The translations under genes were made by a program, and so were the position numbers. The notes under the pieces are model-generated. The model made no database searches and was not told the DNA's origin. It was given only the letters and a program-made list of their open reading frames with translations. DNA of 64,000 bases from Allostella vacuolata (GTDB taxonomy: Bacteria; Pseudomonadota; Alphaproteobacteria; ATCC43930; Allostellaceae): the NCBI GenBank assembly GCA_006739055.1, contig AP019702.1, positions 4,613,388 to 4,677,387 of the forward strand, given 5' to 3'. Of the stretch, positions 8,533-17,766 are shown piece by piece. Numbering within the stretch: the first letter of the stretch is position 1; each line of letters opens with the position of its first letter.

Positions 8533-8835
8533 GTTCGCGGCCGCGCGCGGCAATGGCCACTTCATCCGGGCCAAGCTGGCCGGGCGTCACTGTCCACGTC
8601 CTGTGGCACAGCTTCGCCGCGACAGCCGCCGAGATGGGGGTTCTCCGAGCTGACCATCGCCGGACTGCTCGGGCACACCGTGCCTGGCGTCACCGCCCGA
8701 TATGCGCGCGTCCCGGATGGCGCCCTGGTGATCGCCGCCGATCGGGTTTCGGCCCGGATCGCGGCGGCGCTCGCCGGCGAGAAGGAAGCGGCAAAGGTCA
8801 TCGAGCTGCCCCGCCGCGGGCGGGCGGAACCGTGA
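8531..8835 (+). pseudogene. Tyrosine recombinase (site-specific integrase), frameshifted relic
   Basis: Three pieces of an integrase catalytic domain follow in three frames. First AFAAARGNGHFIRAKLA, then after a small loss VTVHVLWHSFAATAAEMG, then after an extra G in a G-run at 8636-8640 FSELTIAGLLGHTVPGVTAR and YARVPDGALVIAADRVSAR. The last holds the GLLGH box and catalytic Tyr. In the box that should read HxLRHSFA the Arg is Trp (a CGG-to-TGG change), so the enzyme would be dead even without the frameshifts. It marks this spot as an old mobile-element insertion. Confidence 0.78.
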
Positions 8836-9146
8836 TTTCGCGCACAGGATGACTCTTTTTGTGGAGAACAAGGGGAATAAGCCTGAAGTATCCCTGAAAG
8901 ATCAATGGCTTAGTATGTTCTCCAGCTTGTTCCCAAGCTGCGGCCGATAAGGAAGGGAACAGGCTTGAGTCGCGGCATAATGGGGGACATGAGACACAAC
9001 GTCCCTTGGCTTCAAGCGATGAGAGCCAATTGCCGTTGTCTGTCAGGCAGGGCAGTTTTCTATATACAAGCCGCTTTGGCTATCGTATGTGACACACAAG
9101 GGGATTTGAATATGGCTAAAGCCGATTTTTGAGAGGCAAAGCGACT
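8836..9146. other. Non-coding stretch between integrase relic and Fic gene
   Basis: No coding frame with homology was recognised. Base composition is clearly lower in GC than the chromosome. It contains a 7-bp hairpin (CAGCTTG, loop TTCC, CAAGCTG, at 8923-8940) with no T-run, and a plausible promoter just before the Fic gene. The first part may be further decayed mobile-element DNA. Confidence 0.6.
9036..9064 (+). promoter_or_regulatory. Candidate promoter of the Fic gene
   Basis: TTGTCT and TCTATA separated by 17 bases, about 80 bases before the Fic ATG. It is the best sigma70-like pair in this AT-richer stretch, but each hexamer is two bases off consensus. Confidence 0.35.
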
Positions 9147-10289
9147 ATGGTTATCGCGCCCGCAGGCTTGGACCTATCTGAGGCCGTCCAGTACCACTAC
9201 GGGCGGTTCCCGCCAGAACTCCCCGACTACCGCATCTTGATGAAGCCCCTCTCCAGCGCTGCAGCGGCACTGGCCCGATATGACCAGATGCTGAAGGGAA
9301 TGCACAACAGCGACATACTGCTCGCGCCTCTCCGCAGCCAAGAAGCGGTGGTTTCGTCGCGGATGGAAGGAACGATCAGCACGCTAGACGAGGTGTTGCG
9401 CTACGAAGCCGAGAAGGAAGGGGATGGCGTCGATGAGCCAGAGTCCCATTTCCGAAGCGAGGCAATCGAGGTCCATCTCTACAGCAGAGCCATGCGATTT
9501 GCGCAGGAAGCCGTAAGGGATGGAGCCCCGCTATCCGACTGGCTTATACGATCCACCCATAAGCAGCTTCTCAGCTTCGGACGCGGCGCAAGTATGTCGC
9601 CAGGCATGTATAAGACGGAGCAAAATTATCTGGCTGATCGAGCAAGACGAAAGGTCTTATTCATTCCCATATCGCCGGATCAACTTCAATCTGGCATGGA
9701 TCTGCTCATAGGATTTATGAAGAACGACGAATGGGAGGTTCTTCTAAGGGCGGCCTTGATGCACCTTGAGTTTGAGGCGCTGCATCCGTTCAAGGATGGG
9801 AACGGCCGTATTGGCCGGATGTTGATACCATTGATGCTGTGGACGGAAGGAGCCATCTCGCAGCCGTATTTCTACATGAGCGGATACTTGGAGCAGAGAA
9901 GGGATGACTACATAGATTTGATGCGAAATGTGTCACAGGCCGGCGATTGGACCGGATGGATAGTATTCTTCCTGCAAGCCATAGAGTCACAGGCCAATGA
10001 AAATTTAAGCAAGGCAGAAAGCATCAGGCAGCTGTACGAACAAATGAAAGAGGAATTTCGCATACGTCTGGCGTCGCAGTGGAGCGTGGCCGCGCTCGAT
10101 TTTGTATTCAAGCGTCCAGTATTTAGAAACAACGTGTTTACATCTACCTCGGGAATACCAGCGCAGACAGCGCACAGATTTTCAAAGCTGCTGTCCGAGT
10201 GCGGGGTTCTCAGGACGATTGTCCCTGCCGCTGGCCGTAGGCCGGCGGTGTACTCATTCGAGCCGCTTCTGGCGATCGTTCGATCGTAG
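9147..10289 (+). CDS. Fic-family protein (AMPylase type, class II)
   Basis: Protein of 380 residues. The Fic active-site motif is complete at residues 213-224 (HPFKDGNGRIGR), with catalytic His 213. An inhibitory-helix motif of the (S/T)xxxE(G/N) type is at SSRMEG near residue 70-75, before the core, so this is a class II, self-inhibited Fic protein with an N-terminal Fic_N part and a C-terminal winged-helix-like tail (SGIPAQTAHRFSKLLSECGV). Known members transfer AMP or other nucleotides to proteins. The ATG with GAGAGG upstream is preferred to a TTG 18 bases earlier. GC is well below the neighbours, so it was probably acquired with the island. No Fic antitoxin (VbhA type) is adjacent. Confidence 0.88.
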   Translation: MVIAPAGLDLSEAVQYHYGRFPPELPDYRILMKPLSSAAAALARYDQMLKGMHNSDILLAPLRSQEAVVSSRMEGTISTLDEVLRYEAEKEGDGVDEPESHFRSEAIEVHLYSRAMRFAQEAVRDGAPLSDWLIRSTHKQLLSFGRGASMSPGMYKTEQNYLADRARRKVLFIPISPDQLQSGMDLLIGFMKNDEWEVLLRAALMHLEFEALHPFKDGNGRIGRMLIPLMLWTEGAISQPYFYMSGYLEQRRDDYIDLMRNVSQAGDWTGWIVFFLQAIESQANENLSKAESIRQLYEQMKEEFRIRLASQWSVAALDFVFKRPVFRNNVFTSTSGIPAQTAHRFSKLLSECGVLRTIVPAAGRRPAVYSFEPLLAIVRS

Positions 10290-10347
10290 CCGCACGCCGC
10301 CGCCACCCCTGTCCTCCGCAATGAACTTGCTATCCGTCGCGGAGCGC

Positions 10348-10854
10348 TCAACGCTTCCGCTCGGTATATCCCTGGAGCCTGGCCAGCCCGATGGCCACCC
10401 GCATATGTGGCTGCTCCATCGCTGCAGCCTCATCAAATTCGACCGCGCGCCACTCCGCTCCCTTCGCGGCTTCGGGAAGGAGGGCACCATCCACGGCATA
10501 TAGTTCCCGGGCGCCGGCCGTCCGGCCGAACTCAAGCGCCTCCACGAAATGCCGAACCGGCGGCAGTGCGACGCCTGCATCCGCGGAAAAGTATGGTGTC
10601 CTTGGTGCCCGGCCGAACTTCCAGTCCTGGAGCATCCGGCGGAGGCCTTCCGCCGACAGCATCTCGCGACCGTCCTGGAAAATGCCCCAGACATCGTAGC
10701 CAGGCCGCTGCTGCAGCGCGACAGCGTGCGCAAGCGCGTCCGGCCAAGGCTCGAAGCTGTCAACCAGACGATTGACCGGCTTGACCGCCTGAATGCTCCG
10801 GGGGTTCCGCGGGGATACGAGAGGCCCATCCAGATAGATGACGTCGAACGGCAT
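10348..10854 (-). CDS. Hypothetical protein, no family recognised
   Basis: Protein of 168 residues that I do not recognise. It begins MPFDVIYLDGPLVSPRNP, has no signal peptide, membrane segment or Cys cluster, and carries a charged, Arg- and Glu-rich C-terminus. Motif-like stretches are GYDVWGIFQDGREMLS and LYAVDGALLPEAAKGAEWRA. GAGGGGG lies a few bases before the ATG and codon third positions are GC-rich, so it looks like a real gene. It is convergent with the Fic gene and sits between Fic and tRNA-Gly, in the accessory stretch. It could be island cargo or a poorly conserved chromosomal gene. Confidence 0.6.
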   Translation of the reverse strand: MPFDVIYLDGPLVSPRNPRSIQAVKPVNRLVDSFEPWPDALAHAVALQQRPGYDVWGIFQDGREMLSAEGLRRMLQDWKFGRAPRTPYFSADAGVALPPVRHFVEALEFGRTAGARELYAVDGALLPEAAKGAEWRAVEFDEAAAMEQPHMRVAIGLARLQGYTERKR

Positions 10855-11015
10855 CTTGACCCCCTCTGCCTCGACAACCTACCGCGCCGCCGGCAGATAC
10901 CCCTTGTCCGCCAGCTACCCCCTTAGAGCCCGCTCGACCAGTCCGGACATTGGCGCCGCTGTCCAATCTCCCCCCCCCCGATTGGATCCGCCCTGGTTCC
11001 GTCGCGCACGCAACA

Positions 11016-11037
11016 AAGGCCCGCTTTCGCGAGCCTT
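11016..11037 (-). terminator. Rho-independent terminator of tRNA-Gly
   Basis: On the minus strand AAGGCTCGC, loop GAAA, GCGGGCCTT form a 9-bp stem (one G-T pair) with a GNRA tetraloop, followed by TTGTTG. It begins 30 bases beyond the tRNA CCA end, so it is the natural end of the tRNA transcript. Confidence 0.75.
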
Positions 11038-11066
11038 CTTAAATCCCTGATCCGTCTGAAGAAACC

Positions 11067-11141
11067 TGGAGCGGGCGAGGCGATTCGAACGCCCGACCCC
11101 AACCTTGGCAAGGTTGTGCTCTACCCCTGAGCTACGCCCGC
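11067..11141 (-). tRNA. tRNA-Gly (anticodon GCC)
   Basis: The minus strand folds as a full cloverleaf: acceptor GCGGGCG pairs with CGCCCGC, D-arm GCTC...GAGC, anticodon stem CAACC-TTGCCAA-GGTTG with anticodon GCC, T-arm GGGCG-TTCGAAT-CGCCT. The 3' CCA is encoded after discriminator T. It reads GGC and GGT glycine codons. It has a strong promoter upstream and a terminator downstream, so it is a single-gene unit. The mobile-element relic lies about 2.2 kb downstream, but I found no duplicated tRNA end that would prove integration here. Confidence 0.97.
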
Positions 11142-11184
11142 ATCCCGGTTCGTCGCAGCGCCGTGGGCGCCGGACAGGGCGCGG

Positions 11185-11212
11185 ATAATATCCAGGCGCG
11201 TTCGGTTTGCAA
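11185..11212 (-). promoter_or_regulatory. Promoter of tRNA-Gly
   Basis: On the minus strand TTGCAA and TATTAT stand 16 bases apart, giving a start site about 35 bases before the tRNA. Five of six bases match consensus in the -10 box. Confidence 0.65.
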
Positions 11213-11242
11213 GCGTCTTTTGCGGGGGGTTCTCGATCCGCG

Positions 11243-11271
11243 TTGCTGCGGCCGGCGGGCACCCGTATATA
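11243..11271 (+). promoter_or_regulatory. Promoter of the prolyl-tRNA deacylase gene
   Basis: TTGCTG and TATATA with a 17-base spacer. The predicted start site falls only about six bases before the ATG, so the message would be nearly leaderless; no ribosome site is present. Confidence 0.55.
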
Positions 11272-11283
11272 CGCGCTCGGATC

Positions 11284-11823
11284 ATGACAGCACCGACCGA
11301 AACCGCCGCCCCGGCACTCGTCCCCGGGCCGCACCACGCCACGCCCGAGGCCCTGCTGGCCCGGCTGGAGGCCCTTGGCATCGCCACCCGCACGGTGAGC
11401 CATCCGCCGCTCTTCACGGTGGAGGAGAGCCGCCGGCTGCGCGGCGACCTGCCGGGCGGGCACTGCAAGAACCTGTTCCTCAAGGACCGCAAGGACCAGC
11501 TGTGGCTGGTCGTGACCCTGGAGGACCGGCCGATCGAGATGAAGGGCCTGTCCGACCGCATCGGCTCGGCCCGGCTGTCCTTCGGCCGGCCGGAGCTGCT
11601 GGTCGAGGTGCTGGGCGTCACCCCCGGCGCCGTGACGCCGTTCGCGCTCATCAACGACACCGGGCACCGGGTGCGGGTCGTGCTCGACCGCGAGATGCTG
11701 GAGCGCGACCCGCTCAACTATCACCCGCTCACCAACACCGCGACGACGGCGATCGCATCGAAGGACCTGCTGCGCTTCATCGAGGCCTGCGGCCACCGGC
11801 CTTCGATCGTCGACCTCGCCTGA
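11284..11823 (+). CDS. proX: Prolyl-tRNA editing protein (YbaK/EbsC fold)
   Basis: Free-standing editing domain of 179 residues that hydrolyses mischarged Ala-tRNA(Pro) in the cytoplasm. Hallmarks are HPPLFTVEESRRLRGDLPGG, the conserved Lys in KNLFLKDRK, GVTPGAVTPFALINDT, and the tail HPLTNTATTAIASKDLLRF. These fit the ProX/PrdX branch rather than YbaK. The gene follows a near-leaderless promoter and is 13 bases before the RF3 gene, so the two are likely one translation-quality operon. An N-terminal extension of about 18 residues is low-complexity. Confidence 0.9.
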   Translation: MTAPTETAAPALVPGPHHATPEALLARLEALGIATRTVSHPPLFTVEESRRLRGDLPGGHCKNLFLKDRKDQLWLVVTLEDRPIEMKGLSDRIGSARLSFGRPELLVEVLGVTPGAVTPFALINDTGHRVRVVLDREMLERDPLNYHPLTNTATTAIASKDLLRFIEACGHRPSIVDLA

Positions 11824-11836
11824 CGCCGGAGCCGCC

Positions 11837-13432
<1,596 letters not shown>

Positions 13433-13552
13433 GCCGCCCCGGGGCCGGGCGCTCCGCCGCTCGGCACCCTTGCTTCCGCCGCCCCGACCCGCCATCTAAT
13501 TGCGACGTTTCGCCGATTTGCCCGTCCTTCCCGCTGAGCGAGAGTCCCGCCG

Positions 13553-14464
13553 ATGGAGCCCATCATCGCAGCTGCCCCCGCGGCCGCCGATCTGGTGAAG
13601 AACACCAGCACCGCCACCTTCATGGCGGACGTGGTCGATGCCTCGTTCGACCAGCCGGTGGTCGTCGACTTCTGGGCGCCCTGGTGCGGCCCCTGCCGCC
13701 AGCTCGGCCCCGCGCTCGAGAAGGCGGTGAAGGAGCAGCGCGGCGCGGTGCGGATGGTCAAGGTCAACATCGACGAGAACCAGGACCTGGCCGGGCAGAT
13801 GCGCATCCAGTCGATCCCGGCCGTCTATGCCTTCAAGGACGGGCGCCCGGTCGACGGCTTCGTCGGCGCGCTGCCGGACAGCCAGGTGAAGCAGTTCGTG
13901 CAGAAGCTGGCCAAGCTGGCCGGCCCCAAGACCTCGCCGATCGACGACGCGCTGGCGATGGCCAAGGAGGCCCTGGCGGAGGGCGACATCGGCACCGCCG
14001 GCAACATCTACGCCCAGATCCTGGAAGCCGAGCCGACCAACCCGCTGGCGCTGGCCGGCATCGTCCGGGTGCAGCTCGAGAGCAAGGATCTGGAGGGCGC
14101 CGAGGAGGCGCTGGCCCAGGTCCCGGCCGAGCATGCCAGCCACGCCGAGATCGTGGCCGTGCGCAGCGCCCTGGAACTGGCGATCGAGGGCGAGAAGGCG
14201 GCCGGCGCCTTCGCCGAGCTGGAGGCGAAGCTGGCCGCCAACCCCAACGACCACCAGGCGCGCTACGACCTGTCGACCGCGCTCTATGCCGCGGGCGACC
14301 GGGAAGGCGCGGTCGAGCAGCTGCTCGACATCGTCCGGCGCGACCGCAAGTGGAACGAGGAGGCGGCCCGCAAGCAGCTGCTGAAGCTGTTCGAGGCGTT
14401 CGGCTTCAGCGACCCCCTGTCGATGGACGCCCGCAAGCGCCTGTCGTCGATCCTCTTCTCCTGA
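13553..14464 (+). CDS. cnoX: Thioredoxin-TPR protein (CnoX/YbbN)
   Basis: Protein of 303 residues with an N-terminal thioredoxin domain and C-terminal TPR helices (about residues 130-300). The active site is WCGPC, Cys at 45 and 48, so unlike E. coli CnoX (SxxC) this protein should have real thiol-disulfide activity, as reported for Caulobacter. The family protects proteins from over-oxidation by HOCl and hands them to GroEL or DnaK; groEL-groES is also in the window but 45 kb away. It is followed closely by the LON-domain gene, a conserved alphaproteobacterial neighbourhood. Confidence 0.9.
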   Translation: MEPIIAAAPAAADLVKNTSTATFMADVVDASFDQPVVVDFWAPWCGPCRQLGPALEKAVKEQRGAVRMVKVNIDENQDLAGQMRIQSIPAVYAFKDGRPVDGFVGALPDSQVKQFVQKLAKLAGPKTSPIDDALAMAKEALAEGDIGTAGNIYAQILEAEPTNPLALAGIVRVQLESKDLEGAEEALAQVPAEHASHAEIVAVRSALELAIEGEKAAGAFAELEAKLAANPNDHQARYDLSTALYAAGDREGAVEQLLDIVRRDRKWNEEAARKQLLKLFEAFGFSDPLSMDARKRLSSILFS

Positions 14465-14498
14465 CCCAAGCCCACCCCGTGCCGGGGCCGGCCGCACC

Positions 14499-15170
14499 AT
14501 GAGCCGCCATCCGTTCGACCCGGAGTTCACGGCCCTGCCGCGGACGATCCCGGTCTTCCCGCTGACCGGCGTCCTGCTGCTGCCGGGCGGCCGGCTGCCG
14601 CTCAACGTGTTCGAGCCGCGCTACCTGCACATGGTGCAGGACGCGCTGGCCGCCGACCGGATGATCGGCATGATCCAGCCGCAGGCGGAGGAGCAGGAAG
14701 GCGCGCCGCCGGCCCTCTACCGCACCGGCTGCGCCGGCCGCATCGTCTCCTTCAGCGAGACCGACGACGGGCGCTACCTCATCACGCTGTCCGGCATCTG
14801 CCGCTTCGACGTGGGCGAGGAGATCGCCACCACCCGGGGCTATCGCCGGGTGGTGCCGTCCTGGCAGCCCTACGCCGCCGACCTGGCCGAGGAGCAGCCG
14901 CCCGCGCTCGACCGTGCCCGCCTGATGAAGGCGGTCGAGGGGTACTTCAAGGCGCAGGGCCTGTCGGCCGACTGGGACGCGATCAAGGGTACGCCCGACG
15001 GACGGCTGCTGGTGGCATTGTCCATGGTCTGCCCGTTCGGCCCGGCCGAGAAGCAGGCGCTGCTGGAGGCCGCCAGCCCGACCCGCCGCGCCGAGACGCT
15101 GATCGCCCTGATGGAGATGGCGGCGATCACCCCGCCGTCGGCCGAGGACCCGAGCAGCGCGCGCCACTGA
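14499..15170 (+). CDS. LON substrate-binding-domain protein
   Basis: Protein of 223 residues that consists of the Lon N-domain only: [21 protein letters not shown] at the start and helical tail with [20 protein letters not shown]. The ATPase and protease parts of Lon are absent, as is normal for this stand-alone family. Its job is not settled; the domain binds unfolded or specific substrates. It sits between CnoX and Trm112 in the same direction with short gaps, an operon-like order seen in many alphaproteobacteria and consistent with a protein-quality role. Confidence 0.88.
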   Translation: MSRHPFDPEFTALPRTIPVFPLTGVLLLPGGRLPLNVFEPRYLHMVQDALAADRMIGMIQPQAEEQEGAPPALYRTGCAGRIVSFSETDDGRYLITLSGICRFDVGEEIATTRGYRRVVPSWQPYAADLAEEQPPALDRARLMKAVEGYFKAQGLSADWDAIKGTPDGRLLVALSMVCPFGPAEKQALLEAASPTRRAETLIALMEMAAITPPSAEDPSSARH

Positions 15171-15213
15171 GCCCCTGGATCCGCCGCCCCCGCCCTTCGT
15201 CCGGAGCCGCCCC

Positions 15214-15432
15214 ATGACCGAGCCGCGTCCCAGCGTCGATCCCAAGCTGCTGGAGATCCTCGTCTGCCCGCTGACCAAGAACCAGCTCGAGTACGACCAC
15301 GAGCGCCAGGAGCTGGTCAGCCGCCATGCCGGCCTCGCCTACCCGATCCGCGACGGCATCCCGATCATGCTGGTCGAGGAAGCCCGCCAGATCGACGATC
15401 CGGCCGGGGCGCGCGATGCCGGTCAGGAATAG
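15214..15432 (+). CDS. Trm112-family small protein
   Basis: Protein of 72 residues with the Trm112/YcaR signature: [20 protein letters not shown], then [18 protein letters not shown]. In other organisms Trm112 partners activate methyltransferases acting on tRNA, rRNA or release factors; the bacterial short form is poorly studied. Only one Cys remains, so a four-Cys zinc site is not possible. The 3' end overlaps the next gene by 17 bases. Confidence 0.9.
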   Translation: MTEPRPSVDPKLLEILVCPLTKNQLEYDHERQELVSRHAGLAYPIRDGIPIMLVEEARQIDDPAGARDAGQE

Positions 15433-15823
15433 CCCGCCGCCGCCCCGCGACGGGTTCCAGACCGCGCACTGGCCGCTGGAGATCCGCCTGCTGCGGGCCG
15501 AGCGGGCGCTGGAGATCGATTTCGACGACCACAGCACCTTCCGCTATCCGGCCGAGTTCCTGCGCGTCGAGAGCCCGTCGGCCGAGGTGCAGGGCCACGG
15601 TCCCGGGCAGAAGCAGCTCGTCGCCGGCCGGCAGGAGGTGGGCATCGTCGCCCTGGAGCCGGTCGGCAACTACGCCATCCGCATCCGCTTCGACGACCTC
15701 CACGACACCGGCATCTTCTCCTGGGCCTATCTCTACGAGATCGGCCGCGACCAGGCGCGCCTGTGGGGCAACTACCTGGCCGCCCTGAAGGCCGCCGGCA
15801 AGTCGCGCGACCCCCGCGCCTGA
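15416..15823 (+). CDS. DUF971 (gamma-butyrobetaine hydroxylase-like N domain) protein
   Basis: Protein of 135 residues containing DUF971: [36 protein letters not shown], then [20 protein letters not shown] and WAYLYEIG. The domain is the N-terminal part of gamma-butyrobetaine hydroxylases and also occurs alone or on ApbC/Mrp-type Fe-S carrier proteins, so an Fe-S or metal-related role is possible. The ATG overlaps the Trm112 gene; the frame is open further upstream but that would run back across most of Trm112. Confidence 0.85.
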   Translation: MPVRNSPPPPRDGFQTAHWPLEIRLLRAERALEIDFDDHSTFRYPAEFLRVESPSAEVQGHGPGQKQLVAGRQEVGIVALEPVGNYAIRIRFDDLHDTGIFSWAYLYEIGRDQARLWGNYLAALKAAGKSRDPRA

Positions 15824-15849
15824 CCGGATAGAATCGTTTACCAGCGGGA

Positions 15850-15874
15850 CATGGCCGGATATCTTCCGGCCATG
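15850..15874. promoter_or_regulatory. Palindrome over the Lrp-family start (CATGGCCGGA-N5-TCCGGCCATG)
   Basis: Perfect 10-bp inverted repeat with 5-bp spacer. It contains both candidate ATG codons of the regulator. Position and symmetry suggest an autoregulatory operator for the Lrp-type protein or a hairpin that limits its translation. Confidence 0.5.
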
Positions 15875-16342
15875 GACTCGATCGACCGGATTCTCCTCGA
15901 CGCGGTGCAGGCCGACGGGCGCCGCCCGCTGAGCCAGCTGGCCGAACTGGCCGGCCTCTCCACCTCCGCCGTCAACGAGCGCCTGCGCCGGCTGGCCGGC
16001 GACGGCGTCCTGGCCGGCATTCACGGCCGGGTGGAGCCGCGGCGGGCCGGCTTCGACGTCTGCGCCTTCGTCGAGGTGCTGCTGGCGGCACCCGGCGACG
16101 ATGCCGCCTTCATCGCCGGGTGCCGCGGCGAGCCGCAGGTCCAGGAATGCCACCATGTCACCGGCGACTGGTCCTACCTGCTGAAGGTGCGCGCCCGCAA
16201 CACCGCCGACCTGGAGCACCTGATCGGCCGGCGCATCAAGAGCTGGCCCGGGGTGGTGCGCACCCGCAGCACCATCGCGCTGTCCTCGCCGAAGGAGACC
16301 GCCGCCCTGCCCTGCGTGGCGCCGGAGGCCGAGCCGTGCTGA
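15872..16342 (+). CDS. Lrp/AsnC-family regulator
   Basis: Protein of 156 residues from the second ATG (163 from the first). N-terminal helix-turn-helix (RRPLSQLAELAGLSTSAVNE, RLRRL) and C-terminal RAM ligand domain (HHVTGDWSYLLKVRARNTAD) are complete. The second ATG matches the usual MDxxDRxLLxxxQ opening and leaves the palindrome upstream as operator; the first ATG would bury it in the coding region. The gene overlaps the next one, a LysE-type exporter, by seven bases, the standard pairing in which an Lrp regulator senses an amino acid and induces its export. Confidence 0.9.
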   Translation: MDSIDRILLDAVQADGRRPLSQLAELAGLSTSAVNERLRRLAGDGVLAGIHGRVEPRRAGFDVCAFVEVLLAAPGDDAAFIAGCRGEPQVQECHHVTGDWSYLLKVRARNTADLEHLIGRRIKSWPGVVRTRSTIALSSPKETAALPCVAPEAEPC

Positions 16343-16953
16343 CGCTGTTCGGCAAGGGCTTCGCCTTGGGCCTCGCCATCGCCGCGCCGGTCGGGCCGAT
16401 CGGGCTGCTGTGCATCCGCCGCGCCCTGTCGGACGGGCCCGCGCTGGCCTTCGCGACCGGGCTGGGGGCGGCGACCGCGGACGCCGCCTATGGTGCCGTC
16501 GCCGGCTTCGGCCTGGCCGCCGTGGCCGACCTGATGGTCGCGGGCCAGGGCTGGCTCGCGGCGGCCGGCGGGGTCGTGCTGCTGTGGCTCGGCTGGCGGA
16601 CGGCGATGGCGCCGGCCCCGCAGGCGGCCGCCGCGGCGCCGGCCGGCCGGGCGGGCCTGCTGCTCGCCTGGAGCACCACCTTCCTGCTGACGCTCGCCAA
16701 CCCCGCCACCATCCTGTCCTTCGTCGCGGCCTTCGCGGCACTCGGCCTCGCCGACTGGGCGGGCGACACGGCGGCCGCACTGGTCCTGGTGCTGGGGGTC
16801 TTCCTCGGCTCGGCCGCCTGGTGGCTCGGCCTGTCGACGCTGGTGGGCGGCCTGCGCGGGCGGATCCGGCCGTCGCTGCTGGCCTGGATCAACCGCGTCA
16901 GCGGGGCGGTGCTGGCCGCCTTCGGCCTGGCCGCGCTCTATTCCGCGCTCTGA
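16336..16953 (+). CDS. LysE-family amino-acid exporter
   Basis: Inner-membrane protein of 205 residues with six hydrophobic segments. The LysE/RhtB opening (GFALGLAIAAPVGPIGLLCI) and the mid-loop LTLANPATILSFVAAFAALG are clear. It starts with GTG inside the end of the Lrp gene, so it is translated from the same message. Family members export basic or neutral amino acids; the substrate is not readable from the sequence. Its 3' end overlaps the convergent HugZ-like gene by 16 bases. Confidence 0.88.
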   Translation: MLTLFGKGFALGLAIAAPVGPIGLLCIRRALSDGPALAFATGLGAATADAAYGAVAGFGLAAVADLMVAGQGWLAAAGGVVLLWLGWRTAMAPAPQAAAAAPAGRAGLLLAWSTTFLLTLANPATILSFVAAFAALGLADWAGDTAAALVLVLGVFLGSAAWWLGLSTLVGGLRGRIRPSLLAWINRVSGAVLAAFGLAALYSAL

Positions 16954-17693
16954 GCGAAGCGGCCCCGCGCCGCGCGCGCCAGCCGCACCAGCTCGGCGCG
17001 GACCGCCGCGGCATCGGCGGCGGGCCCGGAGAAGCCGATCCGCAGCACCTGGCCGCCCAGGCGCAGGTCGACGCCCTCCACGTCGACCCCGGTCATGCGC
17101 CAGCCGAGCTCGCGGCTGCCGGCCGCGCGCGCATAGAGCTGGATGGCGGCCGAATGGTCCTCGTTCATGTGGGCGACGATGTCGCCTTCGGCCGCGGCCA
17201 CCGCCCCGGGGTCGACCGGCGGGGCCAGCGCCTGGGCGTCGATCCAGCGGATCCGCCCGAAGCCCGCCACCAGGTGCCCCCGCTCCGGCACCACGCGATA
17301 GAAGCGGAAATCGCCGAAGCCGGCATAGAGGGCGGCATCCGGATGGCGCGCCAGGTAGCGGGCACGGGCCGCGGCATCCTCGGCCGCGACCACCCGGCCG
17401 AGCAGCGACAGCCGGGCACCGGCCAGCGGCCGGTCGAGCCCGGCGGTGCCGTCGAACAGCAGCGACACCCGGTCGTCCCGGGCCAGGTTCCTTGTATGGT
17501 CGGCCAGGTCCGACAGCAGCAGCAGCGGGCAGCCGGCGGCGTCGCGCGCGACCATCACCAGCGACGCGTAGGGCCATGCGCCGGCATCGCGCTGCCCACC
17601 GCCTTCGCGCTGCAAGGTCGCCAGTGTCGCCCGGTCCACCCCCTGCATCACCAGGCGCGCGGTCCGGGCCAGCGTCTCGATGTCTTCGACCAT
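16938..17693 (-). CDS. HugZ-like pyridoxamine-phosphate-oxidase-fold protein with DUF2470
   Basis: Protein of 251 residues: a split-barrel flavin/heme-binding domain (YASLVMVARDAAGCPLLLLS, HTRNLARDDRVSLLFDGT) and a C-terminal DUF2470 part (AAEGDIVAHMNEDHSAAIQL). This order is that of HugZ/HutZ heme-utilisation proteins and of similar chloroplast and bacterial FMN proteins. No heme-uptake gene is nearby, so a heme role is open. The start is placed at MVEDIETLARTARL, where homologues begin; a longer frame would enter the divergent oxidase gene. Confidence 0.85.
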   Translation of the reverse strand: MVEDIETLARTARLVMQGVDRATLATLQREGGGQRDAGAWPYASLVMVARDAAGCPLLLLSDLADHTRNLARDDRVSLLFDGTAGLDRPLAGARLSLLGRVVAAEDAAARARYLARHPDAALYAGFGDFRFYRVVPERGHLVAGFGRIRWIDAQALAPPVDPGAVAAAEGDIVAHMNEDHSAAIQLYARAAGSRELGWRMTGVDVEGVDLRLGGQVLRIGFSGPAADAAAVRAELVRLARAARGRFAQSAE

Positions 17694-17766
17694 GCGCGGA
17701 ATGTCCCAGAAGGGCCGGCGCTGGTCTACAGTCGGCGCAGACCATCTCCTGCGATGCGGGGCGCCC

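Noticed and set aside
10970-10990. Run of nine C near 10972-10980 as a phase-variation tract
   Set aside because: It lies in non-coding DNA next to the tRNA terminator with no promoter or gene whose expression it could switch.
8264-11141. Idea that tRNA-Gly is the attachment site of the decayed island
   Set aside because: I compared the tRNA 3' end with the left edge near 8264-8330 and with the spacer around 10.9 kb and saw no repeat of it. The integrase relic is also over 2 kb from the tRNA.
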